NCBI GenBank assembly: GCA_019419995.1
Contig: JAHZHZ010000002.1
Coordinates: forward strand, 128,242 to 192,241
DNA from: Clostridiales bacterium
GTDB taxonomy: Bacteria; Bacillota; Clostridia; Christensenellales; Aristaeellaceae
Reading direction: 5' to 3'
DNA length: 64,000 bases
This document shows, piece after piece, positions 1-8,282 of the stretch. The position numbers were made by a program, and so were the translations under genes. The first letter of the stretch is position 1; every line of letters starts with the position of its first letter. Below the pieces are notes generated by a model, which saw only the letters and a program-made list of their open reading frames with translations, searched no databases and was not told where the DNA came from.

Positions 1-1
1 C

Positions 2-1114
2 TCTGAGTATGTTGACAAAGGATATTTTGCAGAAAAAATAGAAATTGCTGGAGGAAACAATCGGCCTAATGTCGGTCGACCTTCCTTTAAGGTCTCGGTT
101 GTACCGGATTCGGTGATTGCAATGGGAATTTATATATCCGAAGTAGAGGTCACTTGTTCGTTGATTGATCTTGAATGCAGAATTCTGGTTTCGCACACAG
201 TGATTCCCACTACTAAGGAGAACAACGAGGAATTGTTTGCTATTATCGATGATCTCGTCGGGAAAGTTTTAAATGAGGGAGGAAAATATACAAAAAATCT
301 GTTTGGGATTGGCATAGCATCAGTTGGGTTGATTGATGTGGAAGCTGGTGTGATCCTCTGCGCTGATAATTTCCCCAATGTAGAGGATATGAATCTCAAA
401 GAGCATTATACCAAACTTTTTGGGTTGCCTGTGGTTGTCGCAAATGATATGGATGCATCTACCATTGCGGAGAAACACTATGGAGCGGCGATAGATACCC
501 GGGATTTTCTCTACATTGGTACCGGTGGAAACAGCGTCGGTGTCGGAATGTGTATCAACGATCGCATTTATTATGGGCATAATGGATTTGCTGGAGAACT
601 GGGTTATACCACCATCAAATTTGATGGCAGCAAGTCCAAGCTCGGGAACCCCGGACAATTGGAATCCTATATACGTTTGGACAATTATGTGAGACAAGCA
701 AATCTTGATTGGGAAAACCATTGCCCGGGAATGCCTGATTTTCCAATGGATCGACCTATCCAATGGAGCGATATCATTCAGGAAGCCCACAATGGAAATG
801 CCTATTGCGTCAATATCATTTATACGATTGGTGATTATCTGTCCATTGCAATCGTGAATTGTATTAATATCTTTGATCCGGAGAAAGTTGTGCTTGGTGG
901 ACAATTACTGGCGGCAGGGTCGCTGCTGTTGGATTATGTAAAGCAAAGGACATATAATCGTTCCGTCAGATCTTTGCTTGTGAAGCATAACATTAGAAAC
1001 CGATACCCCAAAACAGAATTGGTAATGTCCAGTTTCGGGGATCGGACGATGGTGATTGGTTCTGGAGCACTCGTCTATGACGCCATATTCCAGGGCCGCT
1101 TAAGTTTGCTCTAA
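2..1114 (+). CDS. ROK-family transcriptional regulator (5' end outside window)
   Basis: The reading frame is open from base 2, so the gene starts upstream of the window; the GTG at 113 is internal. The first visible codons give a winged-helix tail followed by GRPS, the usual linker between the HTH and the sugar-binding domain of NagC/XylR-type ROK repressors. The ROK domain follows (nucleotide-binding glycines in 'IGTGGNSVG'; 'ANDMD' at the sugar site). The ROK zinc signature is degraded: the usual GELGH reads GELGY, and the Cys-rich loop reads KLGNPGQLESY with no cysteine. It most likely represses the sugar importer operon that starts 360 bp downstream. A ROK kinase is less likely, given the upstream DNA-binding remnant. 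Confidence 0.85.
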   Translation, partial: SEYVDKGYFAEKIEIAGGNNRPNVGRPSFKVSVVPDSVIAMGIYISEVEVTCSLIDLECRILVSHTVIPTTKENNEELFAIIDDLVGKVLNEGGKYTKNLFGIGIASVGLIDVEAGVILCADNFPNVEDMNLKEHYTKLFGLPVVVANDMDASTIAEKHYGAAIDTRDFLYIGTGGNSVGVGMCINDRIYYGHNGFAGELGYTTIKFDGSKSKLGNPGQLESYIRLDNYVRQANLDWENHCPGMPDFPMDRPIQWSDIIQEAHNGNAYCVNIIYTIGDYLSIAIVNCINIFDPEKVVLGGQLLAAGSLLLDYVKQRTYNRSVRSLLVKHNIRNRYPKTELVMSSFGDRTMVIGSGALVYDAIFQGRLSLL

Positions 1115-1153
1115 GAAGAAATGATGGGGAAAATAAAATACTAAGCGAATAGT

Positions 1154-1194
1154 GGGAGACGATATGTTGCAGACATTTCGTCTCTCATTTTTTA
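1154..1194 (+). terminator. Rho-independent terminator after the ROK gene
   Basis: A 9-bp stem (one G-U pair, GGGAGACGA with TCGTCTCTC) with a 15-nt loop is followed by ATTTTTTAT. It lies 40 bp after the ROK stop codon and separates the regulator from the transporter operon. Confidence 0.8.
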
Positions 1195-1283
1195 TGTAAA
1201 TTAAGTTCTATTTCGGCACATTTGATGGCTGATTGCGGGACTAGGACGCCTTCGGCATATAGGACAGATGAATGTTGAAGTGC

Positions 1284-1306
1284 AATTAAATAAAACATTT
1301 GTTATA
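1284..1306. repeat. Upstream copy of 23-bp AT-rich repeat (probable operator)
   Basis: It begins AATTAAATAAAACATTTG and ends TTATA. It matches the copy at 1410-1432 at 21 of 23 positions. It lies about 30 bp upstream of the -35 box of the importer promoter. The two copies start 126 bp apart, close to 12 turns of B-DNA. Confidence 0.6.
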
Positions 1307-1335
1307 AAAATTAACATTAGATAAATAAAACTATA

Positions 1336-1364
1336 TTGACTTTCTATACATCAGCTGATAGAAT
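1336..1364 (+). promoter_or_regulatory. Sigma-A promoter of the sugar importer operon
   Basis: TTGACT at 1336 and TAGAAT at 1359 are separated by exactly 17 bp, giving a leader of about 100 nt before the ATPase start. It sits between the two 23-bp repeats, which suggests repression by looping or by blocking elongation. Confidence 0.75.
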
Positions 1365-1409
1365 GTGGTCAAAGAGGCAATAATATGCTGAATCTAAGAA
1401 ATACAAAAT

Positions 1410-1432
1410 AATTAAATAAATTATTTGTTATA
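1410..1432. repeat. Downstream copy of 23-bp repeat (probable operator)
   Basis: It contains a perfect palindrome, AAATAA-A-TTATTT, and matches the 1284-1306 copy except at two adjacent bases. It lies about 40-60 bp downstream of the predicted transcription start. AT-rich TTATTT half-sites of this kind are known for ROK (NagC/Mlc/XylR) operators; the link to the adjacent ROK gene is inferred. Confidence 0.6.
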
Positions 1433-1473
1433 TATATGCGAGAGAAAAAAGCGTCCAGGAAAGGAGTTATTCT

Positions 1474-2973
1474 ATGCAAGAAAAAGCAGAAATCAAGCTT
1501 GAATTGCGGAACATTTCTAAGGCGTTCGTGGGCGTACAGGCTCTGGATGATGTTTCATTCAAGCTAAGGAAAGGTACGACCCATGTGCTATGCGGGGAAA
1601 ATGGAGCGGGAAAATCTACGCTGATGAAAATTATCAATGGTTTTTATAAGCCGGATGCTGGAACAATTTTCATTGACGGCAGGGAAGTATCCATCAAGAG
1701 CCCTCTGGATGCGCGGGCACATGGAATCGCGATGATTCATCAGGAGCTTTCTTATGTGCCAGACTTGGACTTAGAAGAGAACATTATTCTTGGAGATTGG
1801 CCAACTAATAAATTTGGCTGCATCAGTTGGAAGAAAGTTCGCCAGCGGACCAAAGCGCTGTTGGCAGAAGAACATATGGACTATGACCCTGAGCAGAAGT
1901 TACGTAGCATGTCTACATCTGATATTCAGATGATTGAGATCCTAAAGGCTGTATCGCACGATGCTGAGATTGTCATCATGGATGAACCTACTTCTGCAAT
2001 CACCGAAAATGAGGTCGAGCAATTATTTTTCAAGATCAGAGAATTAAATTCAAAAGGCGTCAGTATCATTTATATTTCACATAAGCTAAATGAAGTTTTC
2101 CGCATCGCAGACGATATTAGTATTCTCAGAGACGGCAAACTAATCGAGACAAAAACGGCAGACCAGTTTGATGAAAAGACAATCGTAGAGGCAATGGTCG
2201 GCCGACGAATTGATAATCAATATCCTAAAGAACAAGTACCAATTGGCGATGTAGTTTTGAAGGTGGAAAAACTTTCAAGCAACATGTTGTTTAAAGATAT
2301 CAATTTTGAGGTGCATGCAGGAGAAATCGTCGGGTTTGCCGGGCTGATGGGTGCGGGAAGGACAGAAGTCATGCGTGCGATTTATGGCCTAGATCGCTAT
2401 GACTCCGGCAGTGTGACCTTTAAAGGGAAAAAGCTCACAGGAATTAAGGATGCAATTCAAAATGGTGTGGTGATGCTCTCTGAGGATCGCGCCCGTGAGG
2501 GTATCATTCCAATTTTAAGCGTACAGATTAACACTGCGATTGCTTCTCTGGATCGCTTTTTTAAGAAAGGAAGGTGGCTTCGTAGGGAAGAGGAGGGGGC
2601 GTGTGTTCAAATGTGCAAAAGAATGCGCGTGAGAACCCCGTCGATGGAAACTCCGATCATGTCGCTTTCGGGGGGCAATCAGCAAAAGGTATTGTTAGCT
2701 AGATGGATGGTCCGTGATCCTAATTTGCTTATTCTTGATGAACCTACTAGGGGAATAGATGTGGGCGCAAAGAATGAGATCTATCAACTTATGGTCGAGC
2801 TTGCAAGGGAAGGCAAGGGCCTGGTCATGATTTCATCGGAGTTGCCGGAATTGGTTGGAATGTGCGACTGCGTCTATGTGATGCATGAAGGGCGAATCAC
2901 AGGAAAGATCACCCGGGAAGAGGGCCTTTCTCAGGATGCGATCATGGCACTGGCAATTAAAACGGCGGGCTAG
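1474..2973 (+). CDS. Sugar ABC transporter ATP-binding protein (RbsA/MglA type)
   Basis: A 499-residue protein with two tandem ABC domains, the size and layout of ribose/galactose/inositol importer ATPases. Domain 1 has a good Walker A (GENGAGKST, about residues 41-49) and a Walker B ending in MDEPTS. Domain 2 has the degenerate P-loop typical of the family (GLMGAGRTE, about 290-298), LSGGNQQ and LDEPTRG. It energises import through the permease encoded next. An AAGGAG ribosome binding site precedes the ATG. It is the first gene of an operon continuing into the permease 10 bp later. The substrate is not deducible; the downstream dehydrogenases suggest a sugar, sugar acid or cyclitol. Confidence 0.95.
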   Translation: MQEKAEIKLELRNISKAFVGVQALDDVSFKLRKGTTHVLCGENGAGKSTLMKIINGFYKPDAGTIFIDGREVSIKSPLDARAHGIAMIHQELSYVPDLDLEENIILGDWPTNKFGCISWKKVRQRTKALLAEEHMDYDPEQKLRSMSTSDIQMIEILKAVSHDAEIVIMDEPTSAITENEVEQLFFKIRELNSKGVSIIYISHKLNEVFRIADDISILRDGKLIETKTADQFDEKTIVEAMVGRRIDNQYPKEQVPIGDVVLKVEKLSSNMLFKDINFEVHAGEIVGFAGLMGAGRTEVMRAIYGLDRYDSGSVTFKGKKLTGIKDAIQNGVVMLSEDRAREGIIPILSVQINTAIASLDRFFKKGRWLRREEEGACVQMCKRMRVRTPSMETPIMSLSGGNQQKVLLARWMVRDPNLLILDEPTRGIDVGAKNEIYQLMVELAREGKGLVMISSELPELVGMCDCVYVMHEGRITGKITREEGLSQDAIMALAIKTAG

Positions 2974-2983
2974 GAGGAAACAA

Positions 2984-3952
2984 ATGATGGAAAGATCAAT
3001 TATCAGGCGAATCATCAATAAGTATAGTCTTGTCTTTATCCTAATTGCATTCATGATTGTGTTTTGGATCATTTCGCCGCATTTTTTGACTACTACCAAT
3101 TTGGTCAACGTGCTTAGACAACAATCTGTGGTGATTCTTCTGGCCTTTGGTGAAATGGTACTCATTGTCAGCGGTATGATTGACTTGGCTGCTGGTTCGG
3201 TACTAGCACTTTCCGGGTGTGTGTCAATTTATGTGTATAAAGCTGTTCCCAGCATGGCTTTGGCATTCGGTGCGGCGATAGGTGTGGCGGTGTTCTGCAA
3301 TATTCTGTCGGGGTTGATGGTAACGCGCTTTAATATGCCACCGTTCATTGCCACTCTAGCGATGCAAACGATGGGACGAGGTGCGGCGCTGTATATCACA
3401 GGCGGACAGAATATTTACGAAATAGGGGAATATGTCCGAGTTGGTCAAGGTGATATTCTGGGGGTTCCTACGCCGATCATTATCATGCTGTGTGCATTTT
3501 TGATTATGCATTACATCATGCGTTATACAAAGTTCGGCCGTTCAACGTATGCGGTGGGCGGAAATCAGCTGGCTGCTACTGCCGCAGGCATCAAGGCAAA
3601 TACTATCAAAATAAAAGCATACGTGTTGCATGGTGTACTTGTAGGTATTGCGGCGGTAGTATTTATGTCGCGTGTCAATGGAGGATTACCAAATGGCGCC
3701 CAGCAATACGAAAGTGAAGCCATTACTGCCACCATCGTCGGCGGCACCAGTTTTTCCGGTGGTGCGGGAACCCCATTTGGCACATTGTTGGGTGCGTTGA
3801 TCGTGGGCTTTATGAACAATGTGATGAACTTGTTGTCAATTGACTCTTACATCCAGCAGATCGTTCGTGGTTTAATCATTGCTTTTGCAGTGGCGTTGGA
3901 TATCATGACGCGCAGCAGACAGAACTATAAGCGTAAAATCCTTAAGAGCTAA
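2984..3952 (+). CDS. Sugar ABC transporter permease (RbsC type)
   Basis: A 322-residue hydrophobic protein of the branched ribose/xylose permease family with about 8-10 membrane segments. The conserved EAA-like loop with 'AVGGN..AA..AGI' and the later 'GGTSFSGGAGTPFGTLLGA' segment are family hallmarks. The frame is open further upstream to 2885, but a GGAGG site 5 nt before ATG ATG at 2984 marks the real start, just after the ATPase stop codon. It forms the membrane channel of the importer with the preceding ATPase and the following binding protein. Confidence 0.95.
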   Translation: MMERSIIRRIINKYSLVFILIAFMIVFWIISPHFLTTTNLVNVLRQQSVVILLAFGEMVLIVSGMIDLAAGSVLALSGCVSIYVYKAVPSMALAFGAAIGVAVFCNILSGLMVTRFNMPPFIATLAMQTMGRGAALYITGGQNIYEIGEYVRVGQGDILGVPTPIIIMLCAFLIMHYIMRYTKFGRSTYAVGGNQLAATAAGIKANTIKIKAYVLHGVLVGIAAVVFMSRVNGGLPNGAQQYESEAITATIVGGTSFSGGAGTPFGTLLGALIVGFMNNVMNLLSIDSYIQQIVRGLIIAFAVALDIMTRSRQNYKRKILKS

Positions 3953-4016
3953 GCGTTGAGGGTTGGAATGGGAATATTTCCCTGTACAGGGAAAAAATAA
4001 AGAGGAGGAAACTCGA

Positions 4017-4955
4017 ATGAAGAAAATTGTTGCCATGGTATTGCTGGTCATGATGCTGGTGTGCAGCGTTGCAGTGGGTGAGGCTGCGGAGCCGAAAAAG
4101 GCAGTTCTCGTCATGCGTGCACTGCACGATCCCTTTGCTGCTACATTTGCCAACGAACTGATGGAGCAGGCAGAAGCGTATTCCGACATCTTTAGCATGG
4201 AAGTGCTGGATGCACAGGGCGATCCGGAAAAGTCCAATGCTTTGATTGAAAACTGTATTACCAAGGGCTATGACCTGGTAATCATCTGTCCAGTCGATAG
4301 TGAGATGCAGAAGCCCTATGCTCAGATGGTTATCGATGCTGGCATACATTGTATTACTACAAGTGCAAAGATTGACGGGCTCAATGGTGGTTCTACAGTC
4401 GATGCAGATCCATACGAACAGGGAAAAATGTTGGCTGAACTGGCCTGTGAGCAGGTGCCGGAAAATGGCCGCGTGGTTATTATGAGTTGCCAGCCAGGTA
4501 ACTTCCATCCCGCACAGCGCTATAAGGCATTTCAGGAGTGCTTTGTAGCTGCACGCCCTGATGTCACCGTGCTGGCTGAGAAAGTGCTTCAGAATGCAAG
4601 TGAGGCAGAAGCGATGGCGCTGATGGAGGACTGGATGCAGGCATATGGTGAGATTGATGCTGTACTCACGTGTGCAGATGCCGTCGGATTGGGCTGCATG
4701 GAGGCCGTTCGCGACAACGAAGCCTATGCGGATATGCAGATTTATGGTGTTGACGGTTTGGAGGCCGCTGTGCAGGGAATTATCGATGGCACGTATACCG
4801 CTACTGTTTTCCAGGATGCACGAATGTTGGCAGAACAGAACCTTATTGCTGCCAGCAAGTTGTTGACGGGCGAAGTGGATAATATTGATCTGGTTTACAA
4901 TGATACGCTGGTTACCGCTGAAAATGCAGAGGAAGTATTGCCTTATGCGAACTAA
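4017..4955 (+). CDS. Sugar ABC transporter substrate-binding protein (RbsB-like)
   Basis: A 312-residue exported protein. A basic start and a hydrophobic stretch make a Sec signal peptide of about 25 residues. No clear lipobox is visible: the only cysteine in the signal is preceded by Val. The mature part resembles the RbsB-type solute-binding fold ('MRALHDPFAA', 'GDPEKSNALIENCITKGYD', then 'GVDGLEAAVQGI'). The frame extends upstream to 3963, but AGAGGAGG before the ATG at 4017 selects this start. It captures the substrate for the importer. A near-palindrome follows the stop codon and may set its mRNA level relative to the downstream genes. Confidence 0.93.
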   Translation: MKKIVAMVLLVMMLVCSVAVGEAAEPKKAVLVMRALHDPFAATFANELMEQAEAYSDIFSMEVLDAQGDPEKSNALIENCITKGYDLVIICPVDSEMQKPYAQMVIDAGIHCITTSAKIDGLNGGSTVDADPYEQGKMLAELACEQVPENGRVVIMSCQPGNFHPAQRYKAFQECFVAARPDVTVLAEKVLQNASEAEAMALMEDWMQAYGEIDAVLTCADAVGLGCMEAVRDNEAYADMQIYGVDGLEAAVQGIIDGTYTATVFQDARMLAEQNLIAASKLLTGEVDNIDLVYNDTLVTAENAEEVLPYAN

Positions 4956-4982
4956 GCAGAAGCTTTTTAAAAAAGCTCCTGC
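4956..4982. repeat. 13-bp imperfect inverted repeat behind the binding-protein gene
   Basis: GCAGAAGCTTTTT and AAAAAGCTCCTGC form 12 of 13 pairs around a 1-nt centre, starting at the first base after the stop codon. There is no T-run downstream. It may be an mRNA-stabilising or processing hairpin rather than a terminator. Confidence 0.5.
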
Positions 4983-5175
4983 CTGTAGAAAGTGAGGCCA
5001 ATACTCTAAGATCTAATCCACAATATCGCCGTTCTTGATTATAGAGTATGAGAAATTTGGGCAAGCGGTTTGCCGGTCTGTTAGGTTTGAACGGAACTTC
5101 TGCCGGTGGACTGTTTGCCCGTAAATATTCCATTATGTCATATCTAAGCAAATAACGAAATATGAGGAAACAGTC

Positions 5176-5952
5176 ATGAAAAATAATTTCGACCTTTCTG
5201 GAAAGATTGCGCTTGTGACGGGAGCTGGACAGGGGCTGGGAAAAGAGTTTGCCCGCAGTCTTGCCAGAGCCCATGCCCAAGTGTACATTATGGCCCGTGA
5301 TGTTAAGCGCGCTGCTGCCGCTGCAGAAGAAATACACAATGAAACTGGTTCAACCCTTTATACACATTTTATTGATGTCACGGATGAAAATAGTGTAAAA
5401 GTAGCTGTTGAATACGTCAAGTCGAAAACGGGACGCTTGGATATATTGGTCAACAATGCTGCTTTAGGCCGTGGTTGTACTCATCTACAGGATACGCTCC
5501 TGGAGGAGTGGAATGAGACGATGAATACAAATCTTAATGGTACATTTCTCTGTATGAAGCACTTTGGGCGCATGATGATTGCACAGAAGTCTGGGTGTAT
5601 CATAAATTTGGCGTCCCTTGGTGGTAAAGTTTGCCTGAAGAACTGCTGTACGGGAGCCTACGATGTTTCCAAGGCTGCTGTGGAAGCGTTAACGCGTTGT
5701 ATGGCAGGGGAGTGGGCGCAGTATAACATTCGTGTCAATTCGATCTGTCCAGGTTATATTCTGACGGACATCAACAAAGCTTTTATTGCAGAGAATGGGG
5801 ATTTCTACGAAAAATCTTTGGAACACATTCCTACTCGGAAGTGGGGGAATCCGGAACAAATGGGTGATATTGCCGTATTCCTGGCATCAGAGGCGGCGAG
5901 CTACATTAATGGCTCGAATCTGGTTGCTGATGGCGGGTATACGATCTTCTGA
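5176..5952 (+). CDS. SDR-family oxidoreductase (gluconate 5-dehydrogenase-like)
   Basis: A 258-residue classical short-chain dehydrogenase. It shows the TGAGQGLG cofactor loop (residues 15-22), NNAA (93-96), catalytic Ser147, Tyr162 and Lys166 in YDVSK, and the C-terminal NG..L.ADGGY motif. An Arg follows beta-strand 2 (YIMARD), which favours NADP(H). It probably oxidises or reduces a carbon of the imported sugar or its acid. It lies 220 bp after the binding-protein gene and 30 bp before a second SDR, so the two are probably co-transcribed. The exact substrate is unknown. Confidence 0.9.
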   Translation: MKNNFDLSGKIALVTGAGQGLGKEFARSLARAHAQVYIMARDVKRAAAAAEEIHNETGSTLYTHFIDVTDENSVKVAVEYVKSKTGRLDILVNNAALGRGCTHLQDTLLEEWNETMNTNLNGTFLCMKHFGRMMIAQKSGCIINLASLGGKVCLKNCCTGAYDVSKAAVEALTRCMAGEWAQYNIRVNSICPGYILTDINKAFIAENGDFYEKSLEHIPTRKWGNPEQMGDIAVFLASEAASYINGSNLVADGGYTIF

Positions 5953-5982
5953 TCCGATCTGACGAAGTTAGGAGGAAAGAAA

Positions 5983-6750
5983 ATGAGACTGCAGGATAAA
6001 ATTGTGGTAGTGACGGGCGCAGGCAGCGGCATTGGACGTGAAGCGACCAAAATCTTCTCCCGTGAGGGGGCAACTGTGTTAATGATCGACCTTAATTCTG
6101 CGGGTATGGAAGAGACCAAGGCTATGATTGAACCGCAGAATGATAGGATATTCGGGTATGTTTGCGATATTTCCGATTGGACTTCAGTGGAAAAGGTCTT
6201 TGAAACGATAAAGGCACAGTTTGGAGGCATTGATGTTCTCTACAATAATGCCTCTGTATTCTGGGGGACAAAAGACAATCGAATTGATGTGCTGGAGCAA
6301 GAGGTTTTTCAGAGAATTATTGCCATCAATCTGTTTGGCACTATGAATTGCACAAAGGCTGCGATTCCGTTGATGCGTCTGCGCGGAGGTGGATCCATCA
6401 TCACCACCGGGTCTAGTTGTGGCGTGATTGGTATCCCTGATTGCGATGCCTATTCTGCCTCCAAGGGAGCTACGATATCATTGACGCGTGCATGGGCTGT
6501 GGAATATGGCCCAGAGCATATTCGTGCAAACTGCATTGCACCGGCAGCTATTCTTACACCTATGGTTTATGAGAGCGACCTAAACAAACCTACTTTTGAT
6601 GAACAGAAATTCCTTACGAGTGGAACGCCATTGCGCCGTTGGGGCAAGCCAGAGGACATAGCTAATATAGCATTGTTCTTGGCTAGCGATGAAAGCAGTT
6701 ATTTAAATGGCGCAATTATCGTTGCTGACGGCGGCATCACTGTTAGTTGA
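5983..6750 (+). CDS. SDR-family oxidoreductase
   Basis: A 255-residue classical SDR with TGAGSGIG (residues 11-18), an Asp at the end of beta-2 (MIDLN, about 36) favouring NAD(H), NNAS, the catalytic Tyr157 and Lys161 of YSASK, and a C-terminal NGAIIVADGG. It is clearly diverged from the preceding SDR, which has NADP-type features, so the pair may act as a coupled oxidation/reduction that epimerises a hydroxyl group (inference). A TAGGAGG ribosome binding site precedes the ATG. Confidence 0.9.
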   Translation: MRLQDKIVVVTGAGSGIGREATKIFSREGATVLMIDLNSAGMEETKAMIEPQNDRIFGYVCDISDWTSVEKVFETIKAQFGGIDVLYNNASVFWGTKDNRIDVLEQEVFQRIIAINLFGTMNCTKAAIPLMRLRGGGSIITTGSSCGVIGIPDCDAYSASKGATISLTRAWAVEYGPEHIRANCIAPAAILTPMVYESDLNKPTFDEQKFLTSGTPLRRWGKPEDIANIALFLASDESSYLNGAIIVADGGITVS

Positions 6751-6802
6751 TACGAGATGGGTAAAGGCAAGGACTTTATTTTGAAGGAAGAAGGGAGTAC
6801 AG

Positions 6803-7897
6803 ATGAAAACTCTCAAAATGGTGATTGTAGGCGCGGGTACATGGGGTGCGAACCATGCCCGCATTTATAAGGCGCATCCTTTTGCAGATATTGTCGCGAT
6901 TTGCGATATGAATAGGGCAAAGGCGGAAAAGGTAGCCCGGGAAGAAGGCATTTCACAGGTATACAGTGATTATAATGAGATGTTTGAGAAATGCGATTGC
7001 GATGCGGTTGCGATTGTTACACCGGATTTTGCCCATGCAGATATAGCTGTTGCAGCGGCGAATTCTGGCAAACATGTTTTAATTGAAAAACCGCTTGCGA
7101 CGACCTCTGAGGATGCCATGCGCATATTGGAAGCCTGCGAAAAAAACGGTGTTAGGGGTATGGTAGACCTTCACAATCGGTGGAATCCACCAATTCATTC
7201 TGCATATCAGTCTGTGCGCAGTGGTGAACTTGGTCAGGTGTACAGCGGTTACTACCGGCTGAATGATGTGCGTTGGGTTGCTACAGATATGTTACCTTGG
7301 GCGGCAAAATCATCGATTATGTGGTTCCTGGGCAGCCATAGCCTTGATACATTAATGTGGATGTTTAATTCTCGCCCCAAACGCGTTTATTGCGTCAGTA
7401 AAAAGGGCGTTCTAAGTAAGCCTGGCGTACTGAATAGGGCGGGAGAACCTATTCAAAACGGGATCGATACGGTGGATGAATATCTCTCTACAATAGAGTT
7501 TGAAAATGGCGCAGTTGCACAAATGGAGAACGGATGGGTTACTCCTAATGCCAATCCTTGCGTAAATGATATCAAGTTCACAATTCTGGGAGACAAAGGA
7601 ATGATCTCAGTGGATGCTTCCAATCATAATATGATTCAGAAGTACACTGATACGCAGGTCATAGTACCAGATGTGATCGTGCAAAATGAGATATTTGGAC
7701 AACCCAAAGGCTTTGCGTTTGAGAGCATCCGTGCATTTGTAGATTGCCTGATTTCTGGTAAGGAATTTCCGGTTACGTTGCGCGAATCAGCGTATGGAGT
7801 GCTGGCAATTTTGGCAATTATGAAATCTGCTGAAACTCGTATGCCTGTAGAGGTAGATTATGGCATATTGCAAGACGATCGTTATGGCGATGCATAA
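6803..7897 (+). CDS. Gfo/Idh/MocA-family oxidoreductase
   Basis: A 364-residue protein with an N-terminal Rossmann fold (GAGTWGANHA, about residues 10-19), Asp after beta-2 (ICDMN) for NAD(H), and the family EKPLA motif (95-99) whose lysine is catalytic. The C-terminal half has the mixed-sheet substrate domain. Members include inositol 2-dehydrogenase and glucose-fructose oxidoreductase. As the last gene of the importer/SDR block it probably performs another NAD-dependent step on the imported cyclic polyol or sugar. A GAAGGGAG-type site precedes the ATG. Confidence 0.9.
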   Translation: MKTLKMVIVGAGTWGANHARIYKAHPFADIVAICDMNRAKAEKVAREEGISQVYSDYNEMFEKCDCDAVAIVTPDFAHADIAVAAANSGKHVLIEKPLATTSEDAMRILEACEKNGVRGMVDLHNRWNPPIHSAYQSVRSGELGQVYSGYYRLNDVRWVATDMLPWAAKSSIMWFLGSHSLDTLMWMFNSRPKRVYCVSKKGVLSKPGVLNRAGEPIQNGIDTVDEYLSTIEFENGAVAQMENGWVTPNANPCVNDIKFTILGDKGMISVDASNHNMIQKYTDTQVIVPDVIVQNEIFGQPKGFAFESIRAFVDCLISGKEFPVTLRESAYGVLAILAIMKSAETRMPVEVDYGILQDDRYGDA

Positions 7898-7953
7898 TAG
7901 TCCATCCTGAATTTCATGATAAAAAGTTTAAGAGAGGAAAACATTTTAAGCAT

Positions 7954-7986
7954 GGTGGCGTAACCTCAGCAACGCCACCACTTTTT
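7954..7986 (+). terminator. Terminator ending the catabolic operon
   Basis: An 8-bp perfect stem (GGTGGCGT with ACGCCACC) with a 10-nt loop is followed by ACTTTTTCC. It lies 57 bp after the Gfo/Idh gene. Confidence 0.85.
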
Positions 7987-8107
7987 CCTTCAACAAGCCA
8001 TAATCCACTTAATTATGTAGGCTTAGTATAACAGAAGCATCAATTTCATGTATTTTTCCGCTGTGTCTGACGTGAAATATTATGATAAGTGTAAAGGGGG
8101 CGACAAT

Positions 8108-8248
8108 ATGCAGAGAGGAAACACGAGAATCGCATTGCGACTGGATGTGGAAATGGTGGAACGCTTAAAGCGCATCGGGCAAGATATGGGAATGTCCCTG
8201 TCGGAGCTGATTCGGGAAGTGCTACAGGATTATTTGGACGGGGAATAG
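8108..8248 (+). CDS. Ribbon-helix-helix (CopG/Arc-type) small protein
   Basis: A 46-residue protein: a short basic beta-strand (RIALRLDVEM) followed by two helices with 'LSELIREVLQDYL', the layout of the CopG/MetJ/Arc fold. Such proteins bind DNA as dimers. The ATG at 8108 is preceded by AAAGGGGG; the frame continues upstream to 8048 without a good site. It stands alone, with no toxin gene beside it, between the catabolic block and tRNA-Ser. Targets unknown. Confidence 0.65.
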   Translation: MQRGNTRIALRLDVEMVERLKRIGQDMGMSLSELIREVLQDYLDGE

Positions 8249-8282
8249 ACAAGCTCACAGCAAGAAACGCTGTGAGCTTGTC
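8248..8282. other. 14-bp perfect hairpin at the stop codon of the RHH gene
   Basis: GACAAGCTCACAGC pairs with GCTGTGAGCTTGTC around a 7-nt loop. The first G is the last base of the TAG stop. No T-run follows on the + strand, and on the - strand it is followed by TATTCC, so it is not a textbook terminator in either direction. Confidence 0.7.

Larger units (their letters stand above)
1115..1473. other. 359-bp regulatory intergenic region
   Basis: Between the ROK gene and the importer ATPase this region holds the ROK terminator, two 23-bp direct repeats (1284-1306 and 1410-1432), a consensus-like promoter between them, and an AAGGAG ribosome binding site just before 1474. The rest (about 1195-1283) is AT-rich with no visible coding potential. 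Confidence 0.8.
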
